Assembly (NCBI GenBank): GCA_003116995.1
Contig: BDSL01000106.1
Coordinates: 1 to 64,000 of the forward strand
Length of the DNA stretch: 64,000 bases
Origin: Yamagishiella unicocca
Lineage: Eukaryota > Chlorophyta > Chlorophyceae > Chlamydomonadales > Volvocaceae
Direction of reading: 5' to 3'
This document shows positions 34,201 through 43,500 of the stretch, one piece after another. Numbering within the stretch: the first letter of the stretch is position 1; each line of letters opens with the position of its first letter. A model generated the notes under the pieces. That model was given only the letters and a program-made list of their open reading frames with translations, made no database searches and had not been told where the DNA came from. Both the position numbers and the translations under genes were made by a program.

Positions 34201-36177
34201 GGGGGGGGAGGGCAGGGTGGTGAGACGCAGGGGGGCCGAGGGGTTTCGAAGAAGATCCGTGAATGCGAGAAAAAAACCGTTTAGGAAAAGACGTTTCGAG
34301 ATGCATGCTGGAGAACTGGGGTGAGGATACGAAAGACGGAGGTCGTATGTCACTCCCGAGGGGGAGCGAGAGGGGAGGGCGGCTTGACGGGGACCGTCCC
34401 ACTTTCACCGGTGGCCTTGTCACCAAGTGGGTTGTCGCTGATGGAATAATCGTTTCCGTGGTTGATGGTTTCCGTGAATGGCTGAGCTCTTGAGCAAGAT
34501 CCTTTCTGGCTGCGAATAACGCGCCGGCTGCTGCTGCTACCGTCACCCAACTGCCAACCACCGACCGCCGCAGGCTGCCGTCCGCGCCACCCCCGCCGGC
34601 CTGGCCGCTGTGGTGGCCGCCGCTGATGCGGTGATTGCCGCTGTGGACACGGCTGCGCTGATGGCGTTCCTGGGAGTCAAGGCGGGCGACGACACGCCTG
34701 GTGAGTGGGGCACCGGGGTCGATTTGGGTAAGTAAATGGGCAGATCTGGGCAGAGCGGGAGAGCTAAGGACCATTTGGGTCAGACCGTGTCCCCAACCAC
34801 CTTTCACTGTCCACTCCCAACGTCCAACTGCCACCTTCCAACGGTCGCAACAGAGTACCGCAAGACCAAGAAGGACATGGACGAGTCCAAATCGGCGCTG
34901 GTGGAGGCCCTGGCCCGTAAGGCGGCGGCGCTGCTGGAGGCGGAGGAGCTGGCGGCCAGCACCGCGGCGGCGGCGGCGGCGGCCGCCAGCACCGCCGTCG
35001 TCGCCGCCGCGGCGGCCGACGCCGCTGACGCGGACGGGGACGGGGACGGAAGCAGCCCGGAAGCCTCCAACGGCAAGGCGGGAGAGGCCGGCGAGGAGGC
35101 GGAGGTCTCGGCGGCAGCTGCTGGCGGCGCTGCCTCGGCGGCAACGCTGCCACCGTCGGTGGCGACGACAGGGGACGCCGCCGCAGTAACGGCGCCGGCG
35201 GCGGCCTCGGCGGCGGCGCCGCCGGATCCGGTGACGGGTTGCATGCAGGTGAGTGCGTTGCGGGGGTCTCGCGCCTTCGCCCTCAGCCCTTCCGGATCCC
35301 TCCTTTGTGCCACAACGGCTATCACGGCGCGCGCCGTGCCGTGTCGTGCCATGTTCGGTCACGCATTGGAATGCGCACGTCATCCTGGTCATTCCGCGGC
35401 GCGTGCTAACTGGAGCTGAGCTTGGCTTTTCCGCTTTTCCGCAGGAGCTGCGCAAGTGGGTCGACACGTCTTCGGAGCCGGCCCAGCTGCTGCTGCACGC
35501 CAAGGTCGAGGCGCGAGCCAAGCGTCACACTGCCGCCATCAAGGCCCTCGACAAGCTGCTGGGCTCGGACGATAAGGCGGCGTCCACGGCGGCAGGGCGG
35601 AAGGAGATCTCGGACCTGAAGTGCAAGTGAGCATCGATCGCCGCAGTCTACCTCGCCCCTTGTTCCTCACTCATCTTTCCATGCTCATTCGCTTTGTTCT
35701 TGGTGGTTTTGATTCCGGGTTTTGAGCTTTGAGTGGGGCCCCAACTCACTCTCCCCGACCGCGACCGCCCTTCACCCCTCAGGTTATATGTGGCTCTCGG
35801 TTGGGCGCACTGGGAGGCCCAGGAGAAGGAGCTGCAGGTGCGGCCGGGGGGCGTTGTTGCTGTTGCTGTTATTGTTGTTGTTACTGTTGCGGGTCGTTGT
35901 GACGTATGGGGGCTGCATGATCCTGTGTCGGGGAGAGCACCACTTAAGCGGTCCTGCATCTGCCGGCCGAACCTGCCTCATCACCGCAACACAAGCCCAT
36001 CGCGGCAATCCATGACCCTTGCGGCGCCGTACCAACTGTCGCAACCACCGCCATGAAACAAAGGCCTGCCTCCAGCCCGTCTCATGTTGATCTTGATGAT
36101 GCTGAGTTGATGATGGTCATCGCACACCCTGCACCCTGCAGGCCGTCCGTTTCCCCAAGGAGCTCGCCCTCCTCTGA
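22274..36177 (+). CDS. TPP2: Tripeptidyl peptidase II (giant subtilisin-like exopeptidase)
   Basis: 31 exons, 1515 aa: 22274-22543, 22653-22716, 23005-23045, 23466-23601, 24229-24367, 24603-24693, 24982-25009, 25305-25464, 25867-26018, 26303-26401, 26813-26870, 27071-27171, 27687-27889, 28293-28490, 28685-28933, 29275-29391, 29608-29951, 30330-30474, 30926-31042, 31216-31323, 31629-31849, 32077-32263, 32607-32793, 33175-33318, 33576-33643, 33934-34059, 34574-34700, 34854-35248, 35445-35626, 35783-35837, 36142-36177. The subtilisin residues are D106 (CIFDTGVDPG), H337 (AHGTHVAGI), N435 (ASAGNAGP) and S523 (NGTSMSSPNACG). The ~230-residue insert between Asp and His is diagnostic of TPP II. The enzyme removes tripeptides from free N-termini downstream of the proteasome and assembles into a megadalton spindle. 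The first ~60 residues are Ser/Arg/Ala-rich and acid-poor, like a chloroplast transit peptide. Ala-rich inserts in exons 17 and 28 explain the extra length over plant homologues (about 1380 aa). Intron 6 uses a GC donor. Confidence 0.96.
22755..22776. repeat. Perfect 9-bp stem-loop in TPP2 intron 2
   Basis: ggcggcatg and catgccgcc flank a ccta loop, with further partial pairing outside. It could fold in the pre-mRNA; a function is not shown. Confidence 0.8.
24532..24572. repeat. Dispersed intron repeat B, copy in TPP2 intron 5
   Basis: Begins gcgccaactatcctatcc and continues through gcgtcacacg to a T-run. It lies close to the acceptor of intron 5. Confidence 0.6.
25167..25228. repeat. Dispersed intron repeat A, forward copy
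   Basis: Carries cgtctgttctaaacggttt followed by gcatccacgggtcttcctcg. It lies in TPP2 intron 7. Confidence 0.8.
25483..25522. repeat. Dispersed intron repeat B, reverse copy
   Basis: Reads cataaaagccgttgacgcg then aggacaggatagttggcgc, the reverse complement of the family B core. It lies 20 nt inside TPP2 intron 8. Confidence 0.6.
26411..26487. repeat. Dispersed intron repeat A, full reverse copy
   Basis: Runs from gtttcgaggaagacccgtgg through an A-run and gaacagacgttg to gatgcatgctggagaac. It is one of the two longest reverse copies and starts 10 nt past the donor of TPP2 intron 10. Confidence 0.85.
27462..27505. repeat. Dispersed intron repeat B, copy in TPP2 intron 12
   Basis: gcgccagctatcctatccg then cgcgtaaccggttactatg. 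It lies 27 bp upstream of a family A copy in the same intron. Confidence 0.6.
27532..27602. repeat. Dispersed intron repeat A, full forward copy
   Basis: Runs from gttctccagcatgcacctcg through ctgtcctaaacggttttt to gcatccacgtgtcttcctcg. It is nearly the reverse complement of the copy at 26411-26487 over its whole length. Confidence 0.85.
27972..28041. repeat. Dispersed repeats A and C, adjacent
   Basis: A 3'-half copy of family A (ctctaaacggttttccgcg, then gcatccacgggccttcttcg) is followed directly by family C (ccgtggattcgcggattatc). Both lie in TPP2 intron 13. Confidence 0.8.
28221..28275. repeat. Dispersed intron repeat A, diverged forward copy
   Basis: Carries aaacgtctgtcctaaacggc then catacacgggttttcctc. 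It is the second family A copy in TPP2 intron 13. Confidence 0.75.
29564..29582. repeat. Dispersed intron repeat C, diverged copy
   Basis: ccgtggattcgtgaatttg lies 26 nt before exon 17 of TPP2. Confidence 0.45.
30859..30880. repeat. Dispersed intron repeat C
   Basis: ccgtggattcgcggattatc, identical over its 20-bp core to the copy at 28022. It lies in TPP2 intron 18, just after a family B copy (about 30820-30845). Confidence 0.7.
31520..31615. repeat. Two family B copies in tandem, TPP2 intron 20
   Basis: gcgccagctatcctattta with cgcgtaaaccggtttttgtg, then gcgccaactatcctgtcccg with tcgtgtaaaacggttttcac. The pair lies just upstream of the acceptor at 31628. Confidence 0.7.
33005..33150. repeat. 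8-bp microsatellite-like array in TPP2 intron 23
   Basis: About 17 copies of ctcacccc with one length variant. The array occupies most of the intron upstream of the acceptor at 33174. Confidence 0.95.
33854..33923. repeat. 17-bp minisatellite before TPP2 exon 26
   Basis: Four perfect copies of caatttcaatgtccgcg end about 10 nt before the acceptor of the exon at 33934, replacing the usual C-rich tract. Confidence 0.95.
34168..34194. repeat. Dispersed intron repeat C, reverse copy
   Basis: aaaatccgcgaatccacggcc in TPP2 intron 26, 46 bp before a full family A copy in the same orientation. Confidence 0.7.
34241..34317. repeat. Dispersed intron repeat A, full reverse copy
   Basis: gggtttcgaagaagatccgtg, an A-run, ccgtttaggaaaagacgtttc and gagatgcatgctggagaac. 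It aligns over its full length with 26411-26487. Confidence 0.85.
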
Positions 36178-37241
36178 GCAGCAGCCGAGGAGGCACACAT
36201 CCCACACGGCCCCTCTCCTTCCCTTCCTTCCCCCCCTGGAGCGCGGCTGGCGCCCCGTAGCGAGCTGTGGCTTCAATAGCTAGACGTGGCATTCGGTGGA
36301 TGTAGTGGCATCTGTGCATATACGTAGCTGCCGAGCAAAGGACGTGATTCGAGGAGCGGGAGATCTGGCGTCAGTTATCCGTTTCAGGGAAGATATTATG
36401 TTTTTCATCACTTCACGCTGGATATTGAGCCGCCGGGGGCGTGACTTGGCGATCTCGTTTCCTAACTGGTTCCCGCCGTCCGTCGTAGAGGCGGTGCCCT
36501 ATTTACCCGTACTTCCAAACGCGCGCGGGGGCGCGACCTGTTGTACTATTACGAACGCAAGGCCGCTTTCCGGATCCGGCGCAACTGCGCAATCCGGATC
36601 CGGATCAGGCGGATCATTTATAGCACCGGAGCGGGTGCAAATGCGTGGGCATAGGGCGGGCAAGGCCCATGGCTCTGGCGTTTCGTGTATATACCGCATT
36701 GCATGCGGCGGCGGCGGCGGCTGCTTCAGCTCCATGCGGGTGCTGCTGCGGGGAAGGGTTGCGCACGGGAGGAAGTGATGCGGGGGGGTTCTCTCGCCAG
36801 GATGGTGCATGTCGGGGGACTGGAGGATGGACCGGGAAACTCCTCTGCCTGCCCAGCGCATGTAGGCATGTGGGCCCGGGCCAGTCCTCTACGAACGGAC
36901 AGCCATCGTCGGTTGCGTTGCAGACGGCCTCCACCACCGCGGATGGTTCCGTGGCCGGACAGGGCAGGCAGGGCGGCAGGCCCATTTACCGCGCGAGGTG
37001 CAACTGCTGGCGTGCTCACTGTGACCGTTTACCAAAAGGCCGAGGGACCCCCTCTGGTCGCGTGACCCGCAAGGCCTAGTCCTCGCCCACTCCATTCATA
37101 GGTGTACGACTCCTGGTACGGCGGTTGTCATCACGACGTGCGGTACCTCCAAGCGCGCTCGCACCGTACACCGTACCCATGTTTCAGCATGCATGTCAGT
37201 TCATTGATTGGTCACATCCCTTGACATCGCTTCACATCGCT
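36178..37241. other. Convergent intergenic region, TPP2 and decarboxylase 3' ends
   Basis: Both flanking genes end here, so it should hold two 3' untranslated regions. No gene is visible. The main structure is a cluster of ccggatccgg palindromes at 36570-36604. Confidence 0.5.
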
Positions 37242-40200
37242 TCACACCCCCAGGTTCCAGAACGCCATCACCTCCTCGACCGACTCACCCCTCCGCAGCA
37301 ACATGAACTCGTGCTCGCCGCACCTCCGTGACTTCCCCGCCCACTCGGCAGGCAGCCCCGACCCCACCCCCGCACCCCCCGCCGCCGCCGGCGCCCTCCA
37401 AAACGCCCACACCGGCGGCGAGCAGCGGCTGTTGTACCTGCTGTACATCGACAGGCAGTACGCGCCCACGTCCGGTACGACAACCCAGTCCCCGGGCGCC
37501 GCCGGCGGCAGCGGCAGCGCCTCCGCCAGCCGGTCCCCTTGGAAGCACAGCGGACCCACCACGTCTGTGGGCGCCACGCCAGTGTCATCATCATCTCCGC
37601 GCCCTCCGCTCGCTGCGTCACCGCTACCTGCGTTCCCCACCAAGCGCGCACCATCACCACCATCACCACCACCGTCCGGGTCCACGCCCTCACGTGCGGA
37701 GGCAGACGGTGCGCCGTCGCCAGCCGCCTTCGCGCAACCGGCCCTCAGCTCCACGCCACCACCACCGCCGGTCTCACCCCCAATAGCGCCACCAGTACCG
37801 GGGCTGCTGTGGGGATAGGGGGACTGAGCAACCCGCGAGCTGGCCGCGGGCGGCACCGGGTGCTTGTGCTGTCCCCCGGGTCCGCACAGCTCCACGCGCA
37901 CCGACCACGTGTCCGGCAGGTACACGGCTCGGAGCAGCAGGTCGCCGCCCAGCCCCGAAACCACCACCCGGCGGCCGCCGCACTCCTTTGTGTATTCCAC
38001 ACGACCCGCTGCGAACATCGCCTTGGCCACCAGGCACCGGCCGAACTCCGTCACGAGCTGAGGCGGCGCCAGCGGCGGCGGAGGCGGCGGGGGCTGGATG
38101 CCAGCGGCGGCGGCGGCGGCGTCCGCACTGGGAGGTGCTGTCGCACGAGGTGGGGGTGCGAACAGAGCTGGCAGCCGCCGGCGCAGCAGGGCTGCATAGC
38201 GCTCGAAGACGCTGCACCCCGCCCCCTGCCCTGCACCGTCCGCCTCCGGGCCCGCAGACGGCGCCGCCACCGCGCCGTACTCCCGCGCCGCCGTCGCCCC
38301 CAGCAGCCACTCCAGGTCATCGCTGCCGTACTGTACAGGTAGGCCGCCGCCGATGTCCAGTGCCAAAACTCGCCGCCCGCCGGGCCTTACTCCGCCACCG
38401 CCACCGCCACCGCCACAGCCGCCGCCGCCGCCGCTGCTGCCGCTGCTGCTGCAAGCCTCCTCCACCTGCTCTGCCAGCTCCACCACGCGCGCCACCCCCT
38501 CCACCGTAAGCTCCGGGGGCACCCCCTGCGCCACGAGAGGTGCGGGGCTGTGTATGCGCACGCAAGGTAGCAGCAGCCAGTCGAGCATCAGCCTGAAGAG
38601 AAAAGCGTCGCCCAACAGCCTGACATCGCTTGGTAGCGGTGCTCTTTCGTGTTTTTGCAGCTTCGCAAGTACCGGTACTCAGCCGCTTGCGGAGTAGATC
38701 ACAACAACACCAGCCCCGCGGCCCCACGCTAAGCAATACCTCCCCCGGTAGGTGGTGGGTCCAACCGCCCAACGACCCCACCTGCGACCCCACGTGCAGG
38801 TGCAGCGCGTTGATCCAGGGGTGGCGCTGGAAGGCGGCGATGACGTCATCCCGGCGCTCCAGGAGGGGTATGCCGAACTTGGACACCCGCCCGGCGGTGG
38901 ACAGCGCGGCGATGCGCCCCTCTCCCACCTGGGCCCGATGGGGGCGGATTGGTGACAGTGCTTAGGGGGAGAAAGCATAGTAAAAAAGGATAGGAGGTAA
39001 CCTATCCCATCCGATCCGTAACCCCAGCAGCCGACCCCAGCCCTCCCTCCCGCCAGTCGAGCCGCACCTGAGGGTTGATGCGCAATCCGATGAGCCGCTG
39101 CGGGCCGCCAGCTGCTGCGGCACTAGCGGGGGGGCCGGTCGCCAGCAGCTCCGGCCGCTCTGCCAGCAGCTCCGCCACTCGCTGCACCTCCTGTGGGGCC
39201 AGTGGAGGTTGCGGGGGGCCAGCGGGGTGTGCTGGCTTGCCGCTTAGCCCTGGAACTGCATGGAATCACGGAATCGGTGTGGAGTTGGGGGCAATCGCGG
39301 CGTGCCGAAACACACCAGGCCCGCGGCAACTGCTGCCGGTGATGAGGAGCTCCCGAGCTCCCCCGCCGTAACCCACCCGCTTGCCCGCCTGCCCACCTGC
39401 ATGTTGTCCAGGTTCAGTCGTACGCCTGCAGGCAGTGTGCGGGGGCAGGGCCACATGGACCCATGGGTCTGTGTTCTGTTACTGGCGTCGGCAACCACCT
39501 CCCAGCCAGCGCACGATCCTCCCACCGCCTGCCCGCGCGCCCCCAACCGAACTAACTGTCAACCACCGCAGAGCCCCGTGCCCATCCATCCGCCAGTCCG
39601 CCAGCCCAAACTCGCTGGGCGCTGCCCTCCTCCCAACGACCTCCCTCGCCGCCGACCTGATGAGCTCGCTCTGGCCCCTGCTACAACACACCCGGCAGCT
39701 GCCTGGCCCCCCACACACCCACCCGCCTCCAGCGCAAAGCGCAGCTCCGCCACCGTCTTGATGGGCGAGTCAAACACAATGCGGTCGGGCGGGAAGCCGC
39801 AGCCCAGCGCCTGCCGCAGCTCGCCGAGGGAGGCCACCTACATGGCCGGATGAGGAAGGCGGGCTGCTGGGCGTCGGTAAGAGGTACCGATATGAGGTAC
39901 CGTAACTGGTAATGCTTGCTGGCGTACCTCAGCACCGAGGCCAGAGTCCCGCATAAACTCCAGCACTTTGCCCACAGGGTTGGCCTTGATGGCGAAGGTG
40001 TGGAGGGTCTCGGGAGGGAAGGGCGCGCTCTGCGGCCCGCCGGACAGCGGCGGTGAAGGGGTGGAGTGGTAAGTGATGGTCGACAGAGCTGGAGGGTAAG
40101 TCTAAGAGGGTCCCGCTGCTCGGGGGTGACATGCCATGGTGGCCTTTCGGGACGACGGATAGCGATTATGCCGCGCCTCACCTTCAACGAACATACTGTT

Positions 40201-40319
40201 GCATGAAGGATGTCAAGATCTACAAACATTGCGGTGACGCCCTCGTCATTTTCTCCCACAAGCCCAGCCGCGATTGCCGACGCCAACGCTTCACAACGGC
40301 GATCGTGCGGATGCGCCAT
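37242..40319 (-). CDS. PLP-dependent group IV decarboxylase (LysA-like fold)
   Basis: Exons (minus): 40319-40182, 40029-39928, 39837-39723, 39425-39397, 39190-39068, 38928-38782, 38525-37242; 645 aa, phases agree. The TIM-barrel motifs are in order: FAIKANPVGKVLEF with PLP lysine K61, EVASLGEL, RIVFDSPIKT, NLDNMQE, LIGLRINPQ, VSKFGIP, LHLHVGSQ (H214), DIGGGLPV (277-279) and TEFGRCLVA (378-385). The C-terminal beta domain has LCFQGD (C545, D549) and GAYCLSMYSRYNSR, as in diaminopimelate decarboxylases. The EVASLGEL and VFDSPIKT forms also resemble the Y4yA-like branch, so the substrate is open: diaminopimelate, or another basic amino acid. An insert of about 100 residues rich in Gly/Asp (about 436-538) interrupts the beta domain, and a shorter Gly/Ser loop follows residue 243. 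The start is the first in-frame ATG; the frame is open further upstream without an ATG. No clear transit peptide is seen, although plant lysine synthesis is plastidial. Confidence 0.88.
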
Positions 40320-40538
40320 CTTTAGATGTGCTGCTCGATAAATTCGGCCTTCCTTACGCTCGTAAGCTTTTTCGTCGCGGCAGTAGTCCACGGCAGTAGT
40401 TCACCATGCCACGCGGCAAACCGTTAGCTCATTACGGACGCGATGATGCCAGGTGAGCCTACTGGCAGGTAGCGCAGACATTACATGTCCAATTGTATAA
40501 AACTATGTGCCAATTAGGTTAGCGACCGTTCCTGAAGA
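40320..40538. promoter_or_regulatory. Divergent promoter, decarboxylase and IBR3-like gene
   Basis: Only 219 bp separate the two divergent start codons, so the core promoters and 5' leaders must share this interval. It is more AT-rich than the flanking exons. I cannot assign a TATA box or specific operator. Confidence 0.6.
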
Positions 40539-43500
40539 ATGTCCACCAGTTCGTTCACAACTTTGCAGTCGCTGGGCCCCATCCGGAGCGGTCATCAACT
40601 CGACGTGAAGGCCCTGCACGAATACTTACACGCGCAGCTGCCGGACCTTTTCCGCGGCTCTCAGGGTCAGGGCGCGAGCCTTGAGGTCCAGCAGTTCAGT
40701 CACGGCCAGAGCAACCCAACGTTCCTAGTAGTGCTGCCATGGTCAGGCAAACGACTGGTGCTGCGCAAGAAGCCGCCCGGCAAGCTGCTTGCGTCGGCTC
40801 ATGCCGTCGAGCGCGAGTACGCGGTGCTGGCCGCGTTGTCGCCCACCGGCTTCCCGGTCCCCAAGGCGGTCCACCTCTGTAGCTCAGAGAAACCGCTGGG
40901 CACTCCCTTCTACCTGATGGAGTGCGCGGAGGGCCGCATCTTCCTGGACCCCAACCTGCCGGAGCTGCAGCCCCAGCAGCGCACAGACATATACCGCCAC
41001 ATGGCGCAGGTAAGTCGCCGTGGGGCTGCAAGGAAGATCCGTGTACGCGAGGAAAACCGTTTAGAACAGACGTCGCTGTGGGGCGGGACCCATTTTTGCG
41101 TGACGAGGGAGACCCGGTTGGTGCCACGCCGCACGGGCAAGACTCCGGAGCGGGCCGCCAGTCCCGGTCGGCAGCGCTCCCGGTGGGAGCTGAGCCGGTC
41201 ATCGGACTTCACCCGCCTCCCCGAACAGCCGAGCGCCGGGACGGCTTACACGCCTACAGACGCACACGTGCCAAACACCGCAATACGTCCTCTCCTCCGC
41301 CTCCGCAGGTGCTGGCCGCGCTGCACTCCCTGGACCCCACCGCTCTGGGGCTCCGCTCCTTCGGCACCGTCGACAGCTACTGCGCCCGCCAGCTGCGCCG
41401 CTGGGCCGACCAGTACCTGGCCTCCGTGCCGGCCGCCATGCCCGAGGTGCTCCGCCTCATCGCCTGGCTCCGAGACCACGTGCCGGCAGCCGACGCCCAT
41501 CCCCCCCGTCCCGCGGTGGTGCACGGAGACTACCGCCTGGACAACATCGTGTTCGCAGCGGACTCCTCCGCCCCGGCGGGGTACCGCCCGCTGGCGGTGC
41601 TGGACTGGGAGCTGTCGACGCTTGGGAACCCCTGGGCGGACGTGAGTGGGGCTGGGCTGGGCTGGATCCTGGGAATTTCCGGATCCGGAATCCGGAGGAA
41701 TGGAGAGGAGGAGGCCCGGATTTGGGATTCGGGAGCGCGGCAGGTTGGGAAGCAGTTTGGGTTTGGGGAGGAAACGAGGGATGATGGGCGCAGGGAGGCT
41801 AGGGTGGTGAGGGGTAGGACGCGAAGGCGCCCCTGCCCAACCAGCCGCTCGTCACACCCCTGGGCCCACGCAACCACTCCCAACCGTACCGTACTCCCCG
41901 CAGGTCGCCTACAACTGCCTGCCGTACCACCTGCCGCCCGACCTGCTGGCGCTGCAACGGCTGCGCCGCACGCCCTCCCTGCCTGCCGGGGTGCCTTCGG
42001 AGCGCGAGTACCTGTCGTGGTACTGCGCCGCCGCCGCCGTGGCGCCGCCGCCGCCCGCTGACTGGGCCTTCTACCTGGCGCTGTCGCTGTTCCGCCTGCT
42101 GGCCATCCTGGCCGGGGTGCAGGCCCGGGGCCGCCAGGGCAACGCCTCCTCCGCCAGCGCTATGCGGGTGGCCTCGGACGAGGTGCTGCGGGCGCTGGCG
42201 GAGGCGGCGCTGGGTATCATACAGCGGGCGGAGGCGGAGCCGGCGGGGGCGCAGGAGGACGTGGTTTCGGGGCGGGAGCGAGTGGGGGCGCAACGGGGCG
42301 GGTGCAGCTGCGGGCTGCAGACGTGCACGTGCGGCCTGGCCGGCGGTGCGGCAGGGAAATGCGGATGCAGCGGCTGCACGGCGGCGGCGGCAGCTGCCAA
42401 GGCGAAGCCGGCGCCGGCGCCGGCTGTCGCCGCCGCTACCCCTGGTGGCGGTGGTGGTGGTGGTGGCGGGGGGCTGCTGGGCCTCAGCCCCCGGGCTGCG
42501 GCTCTGCGGGTGCGGCTGGCCGCCTTCATGGCGGAGCACGTGTACCCGGCAGAAGACACGCTGGAGGGGCACGCCATGGGGCCGCAGGTGGGGGGCGGGG
42601 GGCGAGAAGGGGGGGCGAGAAGACGGCGGAGGTGGGGGGGGGGAAGAGAAGACGGCGGAGGTGGGGGGGAGAAGAGAAGACGGTGGAGATGGGGGGGAGA
42701 GGGCCATTGATGCGCCAAGGCGCAGAGACGAAGCTGGGGGTCTGAAACTGAAGGAACGGGGCCGTGCCGGGAGCGATGGTTGCTGACCCATCTGCAAGGA
42801 GCGAGCGCGGCAGCCAAAGCCAAAGCTGCGCCGTCCCTCGCTGCACAACACCCGGTGGCACTGTGTTGATATCGCGGTGCAGGAGAGCCGCTGGACCATC
42901 CACCCTCTGATGGAGGAACTCAAGGCCAAGGCAAAGCAGGTGGGGGCGCGGGGCAGGGCAGGGGGGAGGGGGCATATGTCGGGCACCCCTCGCTACCTCG
43001 TGCGTGGCACGGATGGGCCTTACGCGACCACCCAACCACCCAACCACCCCGCCCATGTGCATCCCGCACTCCCAACCGCCGCTGCCCTCCTTCGTTCCTT
43101 GACCACCATTGTGTCGGACATCGGTTGCGCCCCCCCCGTCTCCGGTTTTCCTTGCAACCCCCCCCCCGTCTCCGGCACACGGCCAGGCGGGCTTGTGGAA
43201 CCTGTGGCTGCCGGGGCACGTGGCCGCCCGCCTGGAGTGGCTGGTGGATCACGCCCGTGCGGCCGACCCACGGGATGGCGAGGTGCTCCTGGGCGCGGGG
43301 CTGTCCAACCTGGACTACGCGCACCTGTGCGAGCTCATGGGGCGCAGCGCCTGGGCGCCGGAGGTCTTCAACTGCTCGGCGCCGGACACGGGTGAGGCGG
43401 CGTAGCGACTCGCGTGGGTCACAGAGGCAGCTGATAGTCTAGTTTTCTAGTAGGAGGCCTGTGTTTGGCACTGGTGGGGCGGGACGGGAAATACCTGCGT

